A DNA stretch of 64,000 nucleotides from UBA1672 sp964352665 (lineage in GTDB: Bacteria; Pseudomonadota; Alphaproteobacteria; Micavibrionales; Micavibrionaceae). The stretch lies in assembly GCA_964352665.1 (NCBI GenBank), contig CAYGSJ010000005.1:62001-126000 (forward strand), given 5' to 3'. Both the position numbers and the translations under genes were made by a program. Positions 44,190 to 52,074 of the stretch are shown in pieces. Below the pieces are notes generated by a model that was given only the letters and a program-made list of their open reading frames with translations, did not search any database and was not told the origin of the DNA. Position 1 is the stretch's first letter. Each line of letters begins with the position of its first letter.

Positions 44190-45641
44190 ATGAGTAACAT
44201 TTCGCAGAAGCTCGACCTCAGGCAGTCTCAACAGCTTGTTATGACCCCGCAACTCCAGCAGGCAATTAAGCTGTTACAGTTGAATAATATCGAACTTGGC
44301 GAATTTATCGAAGAAGAGCTCGAGAAGAATCCCCTCCTTGAAAAAGACGAAAGTGAACCGGGCGATGCCCTGAATGACGATTCGCCATCTCAAGACGAAG
44401 GCAAAGATAATATAGAAGAGGCCTTCGAGCGACCGGAAAATGATGACTTTGATGCAGGCAGTATAGCCGCAGATATGGGCGGTGGTGGAAGCACATCTTT
44501 TGATATTTCAGATGAAAGTTTCGAAGATCGCATGAGCGCAGAAAAATCTTTGCGCGAACATCTCATGAACCAACTTGCCGTCGCCTATACGGATGAGCGC
44601 GATCTTATGATCGGCACACTTTTAATCGATCGACTGGATGAAAGCGGCTACCTAAGAGAGTCCGTCGAAACACTCGTGGAACAATTGGGTTGTTCCGAAG
44701 GTCGCATTGAAAAATTACTGGCGCACATGCGTGGATTTGATCCGACAGGCGTGTTTGCGCATGATCTGGCTGATTGTCTGGCGCTTCAGCTAGAGGAGCA
44801 GGGCAAGCTGGATACGCCGATGAAAAGCCTGCTCGAAAATCTCTCTATGCTTGGCGATCATGATTTCAAAGGCCTTGCGGAAACCTGCGGCGTGAATGAT
44901 ACCTATCTCATGGATATGGTGGACGAGATAAAATGCCTTAATCCAAAACCCGCAGCAGAATTTGATCACTTGGTCGTGCAAACCGCCATACCCGATGTGC
45001 TGATGAAAAAAATGCCAAAAAATCTTGGTGGTGGGTGGCGAGTAGAATTAAACAACGACACTTTGCCACGCGTTTTGATAAACCAGGAATACTATACCCA
45101 GGTATCAAAAAGTGCGGTTCAGAAAAAGGACAAGGAATATGTCACTAATCAACTGGCTTCGGCGAATTGGCTTGTAAGGGCATTGGACCAGCGTGCGCAA
45201 ACAATCTTGAAAGTGGCCAGCAGGATCGTTGAGGAACAGGATGCGTTTTTTAACTATGGTATAGAATTTTTGAGGCCTTTGACCCTAAAAGATATTGCCG
45301 AAGAAATCCAGATGCACGAAAGCACAGTAAGCCGCGTTACAACCAATAAATACATTGGTACGCCGCGCGGCCTGTTCGAATTGAAATTTTTCTTCTCGAC
45401 CGCTTTGGTGAGTAATGACGGGGCTATCCATTCCTCGGAAGCCATCAAGGCGCGGATAAAAACAATGATTGATGCCGAAGAGGGCACAAAGATTTTGTCT
45501 GATGACAAAATTGTCGATATACTCAAGGCTGATGGAATAGATATAGCACGAAGAACAGTCGCGAAATATCGCGAAGCCATGCATATTGGCTCATCCGTGC
45601 AAAGACGCAAGCAAAAGAAAAATCTTGCGAAAAGGACTTAG
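44190..45641 (+). CDS. rpoN: RNA polymerase sigma-54 factor
   Basis: Directs polymerase to -24/-12 promoters that need enhancer-binding activators. The 483-residue protein has the Gln/Leu-rich region I (Q-Q-L-V-M-T-P-Q-L-Q-Q-A-I-K-L-L-Q-L), an acidic region II, the core-binding domain, the E-S-T-V-S-R-V-T-T-N-K-Y helix-turn-helix and the C-terminal RpoN box A-R-R-T-V-A-K-Y-R-E. Position between lptB and hpf is classical. Confidence 0.97.
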   Translation: MSNISQKLDLRQSQQLVMTPQLQQAIKLLQLNNIELGEFIEEELEKNPLLEKDESEPGDALNDDSPSQDEGKDNIEEAFERPENDDFDAGSIAADMGGGGSTSFDISDESFEDRMSAEKSLREHLMNQLAVAYTDERDLMIGTLLIDRLDESGYLRESVETLVEQLGCSEGRIEKLLAHMRGFDPTGVFAHDLADCLALQLEEQGKLDTPMKSLLENLSMLGDHDFKGLAETCGVNDTYLMDMVDEIKCLNPKPAAEFDHLVVQTAIPDVLMKKMPKNLGGGWRVELNNDTLPRVLINQEYYTQVSKSAVQKKDKEYVTNQLASANWLVRALDQRAQTILKVASRIVEEQDAFFNYGIEFLRPLTLKDIAEEIQMHESTVSRVTTNKYIGTPRGLFELKFFFSTALVSNDGAIHSSEAIKARIKTMIDAEEGTKILSDDKIVDILKADGIDIARRTVAKYREAMHIGSSVQRRKQKKNLAKRT

Positions 45642-45685
45642 TTAAAACTTAAAGACTGTTTCACAATCAGGAAAGGGAACTATCC

Positions 45686-46288
45686 ATGGAAATGACCGTT
45701 CAAGGAAAACAAATTGATGTCGGTGAAGCGTTACGTGTGCATGTAACGGATAAGCTGGAGGATATCGATCAGAAATATTTTAATCATGCGACTACGGCAA
45801 ATGTTACCTTTTCCAAAGAAGGGCATGGACACGGGCTTTTTAAAGTGAACATCTCCTTTAACGTCGGTAAAAATATTACCGTTGTGACCGAGGCAACAGA
45901 ACACGATCCCTATGTCGCATTTGATGCAGCATCTGAGAAGGCGGCCAAACAGTTGCGCCGCTATAAAAGAAAACTTCGTGATCATCACGGGCGCAGTGAA
46001 AAAACACCCGAAGAAGAAATGATGAAGGCGCGCTATTATACTTTGGCACAACAGGAGAACGAAGCTGTTGAGCAGGATAATGACGAGGATTACAGCGACG
46101 CTGATCCGGCGATCATTGCCGAGATCCAAACACATATCGAACAGATGAGTGTGTCCGAAGCTGTGATGCGGATGGAATTGGCAGATCAAAACGCCTTAAT
46201 GTTCCGTAATGCTGGCAACAACAAACTCAACATGGTCTATTTGCGTAAGGATGGTAACATCGGATGGATAGAACCTGACGACCAATAA
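45686..46288 (+). CDS. hpf: Ribosome hibernation-promoting factor, long form
   Basis: HPF pairs idle ribosomes into 100S particles. The 200-residue length and two domains indicate the long form: an N-terminal S30AE fold (V-Q-G-K-Q-I-D-V-G-E-A-L-R-V-H-V, then K-A-A-K-Q-L-R-R-Y-K-R-K-L) and a C-terminal dimerisation domain (S-V-S-E-A-V-M-R-M-E, N-M-V-Y-L-R-K-D-G-N-I-G-W). AAAGGGAA precedes ATG 45686. A strong terminator follows. Confidence 0.95.
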   Translation: MEMTVQGKQIDVGEALRVHVTDKLEDIDQKYFNHATTANVTFSKEGHGHGLFKVNISFNVGKNITVVTEATEHDPYVAFDAASEKAAKQLRRYKRKLRDHHGRSEKTPEEEMMKARYYTLAQQENEAVEQDNDEDYSDADPAIIAEIQTHIEQMSVSEAVMRMELADQNALMFRNAGNNKLNMVYLRKDGNIGWIEPDDQ

Positions 46289-46316
46289 AAGCGCTCAAAA
46301 AAATGATTTCATTTTT

Positions 46317-46350
46317 ACCTGTGAAACTTTTCACAGGTTTTTTCTTTTTT
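46317..46350 (+). terminator. Strong intrinsic terminator after hpf
   Basis: ACCTGTGAAA (46317-46326) pairs with TTTCACAGGT (46329-46338) and is followed by TTTTTCTTTTTT. It ends the rnd-to-hpf series, so the PtsN-like gene downstream has its own promoter or depends on read-through. Bases 46351-46554 are A+T-rich with no gene seen. Confidence 0.9.
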
Positions 46351-46554
46351 GTGCACCTGCGAAATCGCCGCTAAAAGGATATATAATCTTTATTTTTGTG
46401 CATTTAAAATACATGGATTTATGCTAAGTATTTGTTATTTATCAATATTTGTTGAAATAAAAATATTCATTGTGCATGAATTTTTTACTAGCCTTTTGTT
46501 TTTTAATCATGTTAAAACCCTTCCAACATGTCTTGTGGGAGCGTGAGGGAAAAT

Positions 46555-47019
46555 ATGAGTATCGCAAAAGAACTAGCCTTTGATTTAGTCTCGGCAAACT
46601 TCAGAGGAAATTCACAACAAGATGTCTTCAGAACACTGGCGCAGCAATTGTCGTCTCTGAAGAAGCTTGAAGAATCTACTTTGTTGGAAACCTTGAACCA
46701 GAATTTGCAAAATGGACTATATGCTTTGGGAGAGGGCGTAGCAGTGTTTGAAATAACATCGCCTCTTTTCAAAAATCATAGCCTTTCCTTGCTGAAGCTT
46801 TCACAGGATGTTGATTTTAAAGGTATAAGAAGCCCGATCAGAATTCTGGCGCTTGTTCTATCGCCTAATAACGATGTCTCCAGCCATCTGCGGCGTCTCG
46901 CTACGATGTCACGCATTCTGAAGTCACAAAACCTATGTGAGGCTCTTTACGATGCCAAAGACGAAGATGCAATCCGTGCCTTATTCATGCCTAGCCATGA
47001 CTTGATGCTTGCAGCCTAA
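46555..47019 (+). CDS. ptsN: PtsN-like PTS IIA protein lacking the phospho-acceptor histidine
   Basis: Length (154 residues from ATG 46555, GAGGGA upstream), position after rpoN-hpf and pattern match the nitrogen-PTS protein EIIA-Ntr, which signals phosphorylation state to transporters and potassium or nitrogen control. The active-site motif G-V-A-I-P-H reads G-V-A-V-F-E here (residues 61-66), so the histidine that accepts phosphate is replaced by glutamate. The C-terminal half (I-R-I-L-A-L-V-L-S-P ... H-L-R-R-L-A-T-M-S-R-I-L) is preserved. It may act as a fixed-state regulator. Confidence 0.8.
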   Translation: MSIAKELAFDLVSANFRGNSQQDVFRTLAQQLSSLKKLEESTLLETLNQNLQNGLYALGEGVAVFEITSPLFKNHSLSLLKLSQDVDFKGIRSPIRILALVLSPNNDVSSHLRRLATMSRILKSQNLCEALYDAKDEDAIRALFMPSHDLMLAA

Positions 47020-47028
47020 ACAAATTTT

Positions 47029-47271
47029 CTAATGAAGTGTAACCGGTTCCAGATCGTTCTGGCGCGCGGCGTGAATGGCTTTGTCAAAGCTGTCCATGGA
47101 TTCCAACTCTTCGCCATCTGCGGAGTGCACAGTGAAAATCGGTCTGTTCTGCGCAGTTTCCTGACGGATATAAGCAATTTGATGGAGGCCAAAATCCTTG
47201 AAATCCTGAACGGATAGAGTTCTAAGGTACATTTTGGTTTTCACATTAGTTTCGGATGAATTATCAGCCAT
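47029..47271 (-). CDS. DUF1150 family small protein
   Basis: The 80-residue product (L-R-T-L-S-V-Q-D-F-K-D-F-G-L-H-Q-I-A-Y-I-R, then S-A-D-G-E-E-L-E-S-M) matches the DUF1150 family, which in alphaproteobacteria sits beside small heat-shock genes. Its role is unknown. It follows hsp20 on the same strand after 69 bases and probably shares the transcript. Confidence 0.85.
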   Translation of the reverse strand: MADNSSETNVKTKMYLRTLSVQDFKDFGLHQIAYIRQETAQNRPIFTVHSADGEELESMDSFDKAIHAARQNDLEPVTLH

Positions 47272-47340
47272 ATTTTTTACTTAACTCCCAGTACAAAGCT
47301 CTACCATAATACTAAATTCACAGAATTTGTCAAAAAACAC

Positions 47341-47808
47341 CTACTCATCTGTTTCAGAAGCCTCTATATCAATGGCCTTCAACGATTTCTTATCTTTTTC
47401 CAATTGATTGATTTTAATCTTTATAGCCTGTGATTCGGGTATAACACGCTCCAGATTGATATGAAGCAGGCCATTATCCAGATCGGCGCTCTGCACCTCT
47501 ATGCCGTCGGCCAGAACAAAGCTGCGCTGGAATTGGCGCGCCGCGATACCACGGTGCAAATACAGACGATCTTCTTCTTCCTTTTGTTTGCCGCGTATCG
47601 TCAACTGGTTCTGGTCAATTTCTACTTCCAGACAATCCATTGAAAATCCTGCAACCGCCAACGTAATACGAAGGCCATAATCGCCAATTTGTTCAATATT
47701 ATAAGGTGGATAGCCGTCTGCACCCGATTTGCGCATGCGGTCAATTGTCTTTTCAAAATCATCGAAACCCAGAAAAAGCGGGCTATCGAATAGTGATAAT
47801 CGTGTCAT
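47341..47808 (-). CDS. Hsp20-family small heat-shock protein
   Basis: A holdase chaperone of the alpha-crystallin family. ATG 47808 (155 residues) is chosen over TTG 47814 because GAGGAG lies eight bases upstream of the ATG. The N-terminus (T-R-L-S-L-F-D-S-P-L-F-L-G-F-D-D-F-E) and crystallin domain (Y-P-P-Y-N-I-E, L-T-I-R-G-K-Q, G-I-A-A-R-Q-F-Q-R-S-F-V-L) are IbpA-like. The C-terminus carries a long charged tail instead of a clear I-x-I motif. Expression looks temperature-controlled (thermometer upstream). Confidence 0.93.
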   Translation of the reverse strand: MTRLSLFDSPLFLGFDDFEKTIDRMRKSGADGYPPYNIEQIGDYGLRITLAVAGFSMDCLEVEIDQNQLTIRGKQKEEEDRLYLHRGIAARQFQRSFVLADGIEVQSADLDNGLLHINLERVIPESQAIKIKINQLEKDKKSLKAIDIEASETDE

Positions 47809-47814
47809 CGTCAA

Positions 47815-47876
47815 AACTCCTCACTATGAGCAAGATTTAAGCTGTTTTTCCAAAGGCCCTGATTTTTGGCGCCTTT
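47815..47876 (-). promoter_or_regulatory. ROSE-like RNA thermometer in the hsp20 leader
   Basis: On the minus strand a first hairpin AAAGGC(G)CC / GGGCCTTT (47876-47852) precedes a second in which UUGCUC (47833-47828) pairs with the ribosome binding site GAGGAG (47822-47817) over a 5-base loop. The U-U-G-C-U motif opposite A-G-G-A with one G mispaired is the hallmark of ROSE elements that block translation at low temperature and melt on heating. Confidence 0.75.
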
Positions 47877-47881
47877 AGACC

Positions 47882-47911
47882 ATTATATTACATTCATATT
47901 CAGTTTATCAA
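47882..47911 (-). promoter_or_regulatory. Sigma-70-type promoter for hsp20
   Basis: On the minus strand TTGATA (47911-47906) and TATAAT (47887-47882) are separated by 18 bases. The predicted start near 47875 places the 5' end of the transcript at the first stem of the thermometer, leaving a leader of about 65 bases. The -35 overlaps the stop codon of the upstream zinc-finger gene. Confidence 0.65.
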
Positions 47912-47925
47912 GAAGACTTGATAAA
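47904..47925. repeat. Perfect 9-bp inverted repeat over the hsp20 -35 element
   Basis: TTTATCAAG (47904-47912) and CTTGATAAA (47917-47925) flank a 4-base spacer. The repeat covers the -35 hexamer and the last codons of the zinc-finger gene. It could be an operator for hsp20 or an RNA hairpin ending the upstream message; no T-tract follows. Confidence 0.55.
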
Positions 47926-48075
47926 TACGCGGTCACAATATCCGCACTCTATAACAGTACGCCCGTCAAAGCCATACCATACTTTGGGATGGCCGAGGGC
48001 CGGATTGCCGCCATCACAGCTAACACCATCCGCTGTGGAAGGAACCTCTATTGTTTCCGGTGTTTGGCTTGTCAT
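47908..48075 (-). CDS. zf-CHCC zinc-finger protein (NDUFS6-like)
   Basis: A 55-residue protein from ATG 48075 (AAAGGA about eight bases upstream) ending at TGA 47908-47910. It carries C20-D-G-G-N-P-A-L-G-H29-P and C44-G-Y-C47, the four zinc ligands of the zf-CHCC domain found in mitochondrial complex I subunit NDUFS6 and in short alphaproteobacterial proteins. A role linked to complex I is known for the eukaryotic relative and only inferred here. The last residues form half of the inverted repeat over the hsp20 promoter. Confidence 0.88.
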   Translation of the reverse strand: MTSQTPETIEVPSTADGVSCDGGNPALGHPKVWYGFDGRTVIECGYCDRVFIKSS

Positions 48076-48191
48076 GTTTTTATTCCTTTATAAACCATGC
48101 TATTTAAATGAAAAACTCATAGAAATTCAAGAGGCTGTATGAAAGAGCAATTTGCACTTTCAAATTCATATGAATACGCTAGACTCTCCCG

Positions 48192-48845
48192 ATGATACGC
48201 AATCAATCTGGGAATGTCATTTTTTATATCCTGATCGCTGTGGCTTTATTGGCCGCACTGTCTTTTACAGTGTCACAAAGCGGGCGAGGCAGTGTCAGTA
48301 ATGTGAGCCTGGAGCAGTCAAAGCTTTTTGCCACCGAAATTATTGAATACGGCAATAATGTTGCTATGGCTGTATCGCAATTGAGGTTAAGAGGTGTTTC
48401 GGCAGATGAGGTCAGTTTTGAAAACACTGTTGTTGCCGGATACACCAATGCGGCGTGCACAGAAGCCGATTGCTTGATATTTGACATTGAAGGTGGAGGG
48501 TTGACCTTTCAATCACCGCCCCCAAATGCCAATGATGGAACTGATTGGGTATATACCACAAACGGTATTGACGAAATCGGGTCAACGCGTATTGATCTTG
48601 TTATGATTTTGCAAAATATAGATCAGACCGTATGCCAGCAGATTAACCAGAAACTACATAATACAACAACCATACCTGAGGAAAATGCTTCTGTTTCCCT
48701 TACAAAATTTACCGGTGCCTATGTGGGGGCTGTCTCAATTTCGACTACGCCGTCAACGGCTTTGAAATCTGCCTATTGTTTCGAAGGGGACAATAGTCTT
48801 CCGGCCGACACCTATCATTACTATCAGGTTTTAATCGCGCGATAG
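48192..48845 (+). CDS. Pilin-like or secreted protein with N-terminal membrane helix
   Basis: The 217-residue product starts M-I-R-N-Q-S-G-N-V-I-F-Y-I-L-I-A-V-A-L-L-A-A-L, a short basic leader, a Gly and a long hydrophobic helix as in type IV pilins and pseudopilins, though the usual G-F-x-x-x-E cleavage pattern is not exact. The rest is polar, Thr/Ser-rich with four or more cysteines that could form disulfides. No other pilus gene is adjacent; it is convergent with cysS (1 base apart). Function unknown. Confidence 0.75.
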   Translation: MIRNQSGNVIFYILIAVALLAALSFTVSQSGRGSVSNVSLEQSKLFATEIIEYGNNVAMAVSQLRLRGVSADEVSFENTVVAGYTNAACTEADCLIFDIEGGGLTFQSPPPNANDGTDWVYTTNGIDEIGSTRIDLVMILQNIDQTVCQQINQKLHNTTTIPEENASVSLTKFTGAYVGAVSISTTPSTALKSAYCFEGDNSLPADTYHYYQVLIAR

Positions 48846-48846
48846 C

Positions 48847-50211
48847 CTAGCCGATTTTCTTCCAGATTGTGCCCTCGGGCGTATCTTCAATGGCAATGCC
48901 CATGGCCGTCAGTTCATCACGAATTTCATCAGAGCGTGCGAAGTTCTTATCCTGTTTTGCTGCGGCTCTTTCTTGCAGCAATTTTTCAATTTCCTCTGTA
49001 TTTTCAACAGGTTTGTCTGCAAAGATTTCAATGCCCAGAAGTGACAGGGATTCATCAAGGGCATGTTTAAGTGAACCAGACTCTTTTGGCGATTGCGCCT
49101 GAAATACCGCGTTAAGCGTTTCATTAAGCTTTGATATGGCAAGGGGTGTATTTAAATCATCAAGTAACGCGTCCCTGACAACGTCCTTTTCAGGGGCAAG
49201 CGGTTCAATATCCCTTAGAATTTCATTGGCCCGCTTTATCCTGTCATAGAGTTTTTGTGCCTGATGAATAACCTGATCAGACCAGTCAAGTGGTTGACGA
49301 TAATGTGCAGACAACAATGCAATCCTGATGACCGGGCCAGGAAGGTGCTCAACCAGATCATGCGCCAGCGTTACATTACCAAGGGATTTAGACATCTTTT
49401 CGCCATTCACTGTGACAAAGCCATTATGCACCCAGTATTTGGCAAAAGACGACAAATCTTCCTTATCGCCATGTGCACAGCAACTTTGCGCAATTTCATT
49501 TTCGTGATGGGGGAATTTCAAATCCGCGCCGCCACCGTGAATGTCAAAAGGCAGGCCAAGATGCTCCTGTGCCATGGCGGAACATTCAATATGCCAACCC
49601 GGACGACCATGGCCCCATGGGCTGTCCCATCCCGGTTCATCACCTGCACTTGGTTTCCACAGCACAAAATCTGCCGGATCCTTTTTGTAAGAAGCCACCT
49701 CAACGCGCGCGCCGGCAATTTGTTCATCGCGGCTACGGCCCGACAAACCACCGTATTTTGCAAAAGAGGGCACATGAAACAGGACATGGCCATCGGCTTC
49801 ATAGGCGTGCTCGTCTTCAATCAGCTTTTCTATCAGTGCAATCATTTGCCCGATATGTTCGGTGGCGCGGGGCTGCACGTCCGGTGTCTCAACGCCCAGT
49901 GATGTCATATCCGCGTTATAAATCTGGGTGTATTTTTTTGTGATAATGTCAATTGGTTCGCCGGTTTCCTGCGATGCGGTGATAATTTTGTCATCCACAT
50001 CCGTGATATTGGACACATAAGTGACCTTCGGATAGAGCGAACGCAAAACATTGGCCAGCACATCAAATACGACAGCCATGCGTGCATTACCAATATGGGC
50101 ATAGCTGTAAACTGTTGGTCCACAAGCGTAAATCCGCACATGGGCCGGGTCTATCGGCTCAAAAACATGCTTCTCGCGAGTCAGGGAATTGTACAGTTTC
50201 AGGCTTGTCAT
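48847..50211 (-). CDS. cysS: Cysteinyl-tRNA synthetase
   Basis: A class I aminoacyl-tRNA synthetase charging tRNA-Cys. The 454-residue protein has the zinc-binding C-G-P-T-V-Y, the HIGH-type H-I-G-N-A-R motif (about residues 39-44), W-H-I-E-C-S-A-M and the K-M-S-K-S loop. Length is normal. It is transcribed alone, divergent from folE. Confidence 0.97.
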   Translation of the reverse strand: MTSLKLYNSLTREKHVFEPIDPAHVRIYACGPTVYSYAHIGNARMAVVFDVLANVLRSLYPKVTYVSNITDVDDKIITASQETGEPIDIITKKYTQIYNADMTSLGVETPDVQPRATEHIGQMIALIEKLIEDEHAYEADGHVLFHVPSFAKYGGLSGRSRDEQIAGARVEVASYKKDPADFVLWKPSAGDEPGWDSPWGHGRPGWHIECSAMAQEHLGLPFDIHGGGADLKFPHHENEIAQSCCAHGDKEDLSSFAKYWVHNGFVTVNGEKMSKSLGNVTLAHDLVEHLPGPVIRIALLSAHYRQPLDWSDQVIHQAQKLYDRIKRANEILRDIEPLAPEKDVVRDALLDDLNTPLAISKLNETLNAVFQAQSPKESGSLKHALDESLSLLGIEIFADKPVENTEEIEKLLQERAAAKQDKNFARSDEIRDELTAMGIAIEDTPEGTIWKKIG

Positions 50212-50311
50212 GGCGTAAAATGTCCTTTAAAAGTCGCTTTTTACTGGAAAATACGGTAAAGAACGGTTAAGACCAAGTACTAATTTTATGTTTAGTGAAG
50301 GTTTACTGACT

Positions 50312-50932
50312 ATGGCCTATAAAATGAACAAAGATGTGACAGCAAAAAAAGCAGTGACACAAGATAATCGTCCAAGCCGTGACGAAGCAATGCGCGCGGT
50401 GGAAACCCTTCTGCGCTGGGCCGGTGAAGACCCGGAGCGCGAGGGATTGCTCGATACTCCGAAACGTGTGATCAAGGCCTATGAAGAATATTTTGTTGGG
50501 TATACAAAAGATGCGGCGGCCGAACTATCCAAGACATTCGAAGACATCGAAGGCTTCGACGATATGGTCGTGGTAAAGGGCATTGATTTTGTTTCCCATT
50601 GCGAACACCACCTTGTGCCTATTCTGGGTAAGGCGCACGTCGCCTATTGGCCGGATGAAAAAGTGGTCGGTATTTCAAAACTGGCGCGTGTCGTTGATAT
50701 TTTTGGCCGACGTCTGGTCTCACAAGAGAACATGACCCGTAACATTTTGCAGTGTATTGATGAAACCCTGAAGCCAAAAGGTGTGGCTGTATATATCGAT
50801 GCCAATCACCAATGCATGTCTACGCGTGGTGTCAACAAGGGGTCATCATCAACCGTAACCTCGATGTTCTGCGGTGTTTTCAAAGAAGACAGAGACGTAC
50901 AGCGTCGTTTTCTGGACATGATCAAAGATTAA
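50312..50932 (+). CDS. folE: GTP cyclohydrolase I
   Basis: Opens the GTP ring to make dihydroneopterin triphosphate, the first step of folate synthesis. H-C-E-H-H-L-V-P and H-Q-C-M-S-T-R-G supply zinc and catalytic residues; L-D-T-P-K-R-V and S-Q-E-N-M-T are typical. ATG 50312 (206 residues) has GAAGG ten bases upstream; the in-frame ATG at 50288 would add eight residues and cannot be excluded. pyrC follows after 40 bases. Confidence 0.95.
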   Translation: MAYKMNKDVTAKKAVTQDNRPSRDEAMRAVETLLRWAGEDPEREGLLDTPKRVIKAYEEYFVGYTKDAAAELSKTFEDIEGFDDMVVVKGIDFVSHCEHHLVPILGKAHVAYWPDEKVVGISKLARVVDIFGRRLVSQENMTRNILQCIDETLKPKGVAVYIDANHQCMSTRGVNKGSSSTVTSMFCGVFKEDRDVQRRFLDMIKD

Positions 50933-50972
50933 ATGTACTCTGCTTGCGGTTTTAAACTGCAAGGCAGGCCCG

Positions 50973-52073
50973 ATGACAGAATTTACGCTCCCTAAATGGT
51001 ATGATTTACACACCCACTTTCGTCAGGGCGACATGGTGGCGCCTTATATTCAGTCGCATCTTGATATGGGCTGTGCCGGTGCGCTGGCCATGCCAAATAC
51101 AGCGCCTCCTGCTGCCGTTGTTTTCGAATCCGATGAAGGCGAGTACTGGAGCGTGGAGCGCTATATGCGTGATTTGAAGCAGGCCGGTGCAGATCAGTTT
51201 GACCACCTTATCGTCCCGCTATATCTTACCAAAGACACAAGCGCGGAAATGATTGCAAAAGGCGCAGAGCGTAAAATCCTGCAAGCCTGTAAATCTTATC
51301 CGCCGCACGGCACAACAGGTGCTGAATTCGGCATGCCCATTATGGAGTTCACAACAAACGGTGTCTTCAAGGCGATGGAAGAGGCTGGTGTTGTTTTGTG
51401 TGTGCATGGTGAAGAACACGGCCTTACTGGCGATCGTTATTTTGACCGCGCAACAAATGCGGAAGAGATATTCTATACCCAATACATGCCGCGTGTGCGT
51501 GATGCTTTTCCGGATTTAAAAATCGTGTGTGAACATATTACAACCAAAGTAGCTGCGGATTTTGTTAAACAGGCCGGTGCAAATACAGGCGCAACAGTAA
51601 CGCCTCAACATTTGATTTACACTATTGGTGATTTGATACAGGGGTTGAAATACCATCTCTTCTGTTTGCCTGTATTAAAACATGTAGAAGATCGCGATGC
51701 CCTGCGCGCCGCAGTCACTGATGCCAATAACATACAATTCTTTGCAGGCACCGATAGTGCCCCCCATACGACAAAGGCAACGGAATGTGGATGTGCAGCC
51801 GGATGTTTCACCGGGGGCATTGCGCCGCAACTTTATGCACAGGGCTTTGAACTTGCCGGGCTCGATTTGTCAGGGAAAGAGGCACAAGATATCTTCAAGG
51901 CATTTCTTTCTATGAATGGTCCGTCTTTTTATGGTTTTGCCGCTTCTACCGAAACATTCACGCTCAGCAAAAAAGAATCCGAAGTAAAAAAACTAAAAAC
52001 ACCACAAGGGGAGGTCATACCGTTGCCACTTGGTTTGAATCAAAAATATCTTCCCTGGGCGCTCGCACAATAA
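50973..52073 (+). CDS. pyrC: Dihydroorotase, PyrC type
   Basis: Cyclises carbamoyl aspartate to dihydroorotate in pyrimidine synthesis. The 366-residue protein has the metal motif D-L-H-T-H-F-R-Q-G at about residues 11-19, G-A-L-A-M-P-N-T-x-P-P and, near the end, G-T-D-S-A-P-H-T-T-K-x-x-E-C-G-C-A-A-G-C, all of the homodimeric class II enzyme. It lies after folE and one base before the methyltransferase gene. Confidence 0.95.
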   Translation: MTEFTLPKWYDLHTHFRQGDMVAPYIQSHLDMGCAGALAMPNTAPPAAVVFESDEGEYWSVERYMRDLKQAGADQFDHLIVPLYLTKDTSAEMIAKGAERKILQACKSYPPHGTTGAEFGMPIMEFTTNGVFKAMEEAGVVLCVHGEEHGLTGDRYFDRATNAEEIFYTQYMPRVRDAFPDLKIVCEHITTKVAADFVKQAGANTGATVTPQHLIYTIGDLIQGLKYHLFCLPVLKHVEDRDALRAAVTDANNIQFFAGTDSAPHTTKATECGCAAGCFTGGIAPQLYAQGFELAGLDLSGKEAQDIFKAFLSMNGPSFYGFAASTETFTLSKKESEVKKLKTPQGEVIPLPLGLNQKYLPWALAQ

Positions 52074-52074
52074 A

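Noticed and set aside
46349..46546. 65-codon frame between hpf and the ptsN-like gene
   Set aside because: It starts within the terminator T-tract and is hydrophobic only because of A+T richness.
49255..49943. Long plus-strand frames antisense to cysS
   Set aside because: They mirror the codon structure of cysS; the minus-strand gene is certain.
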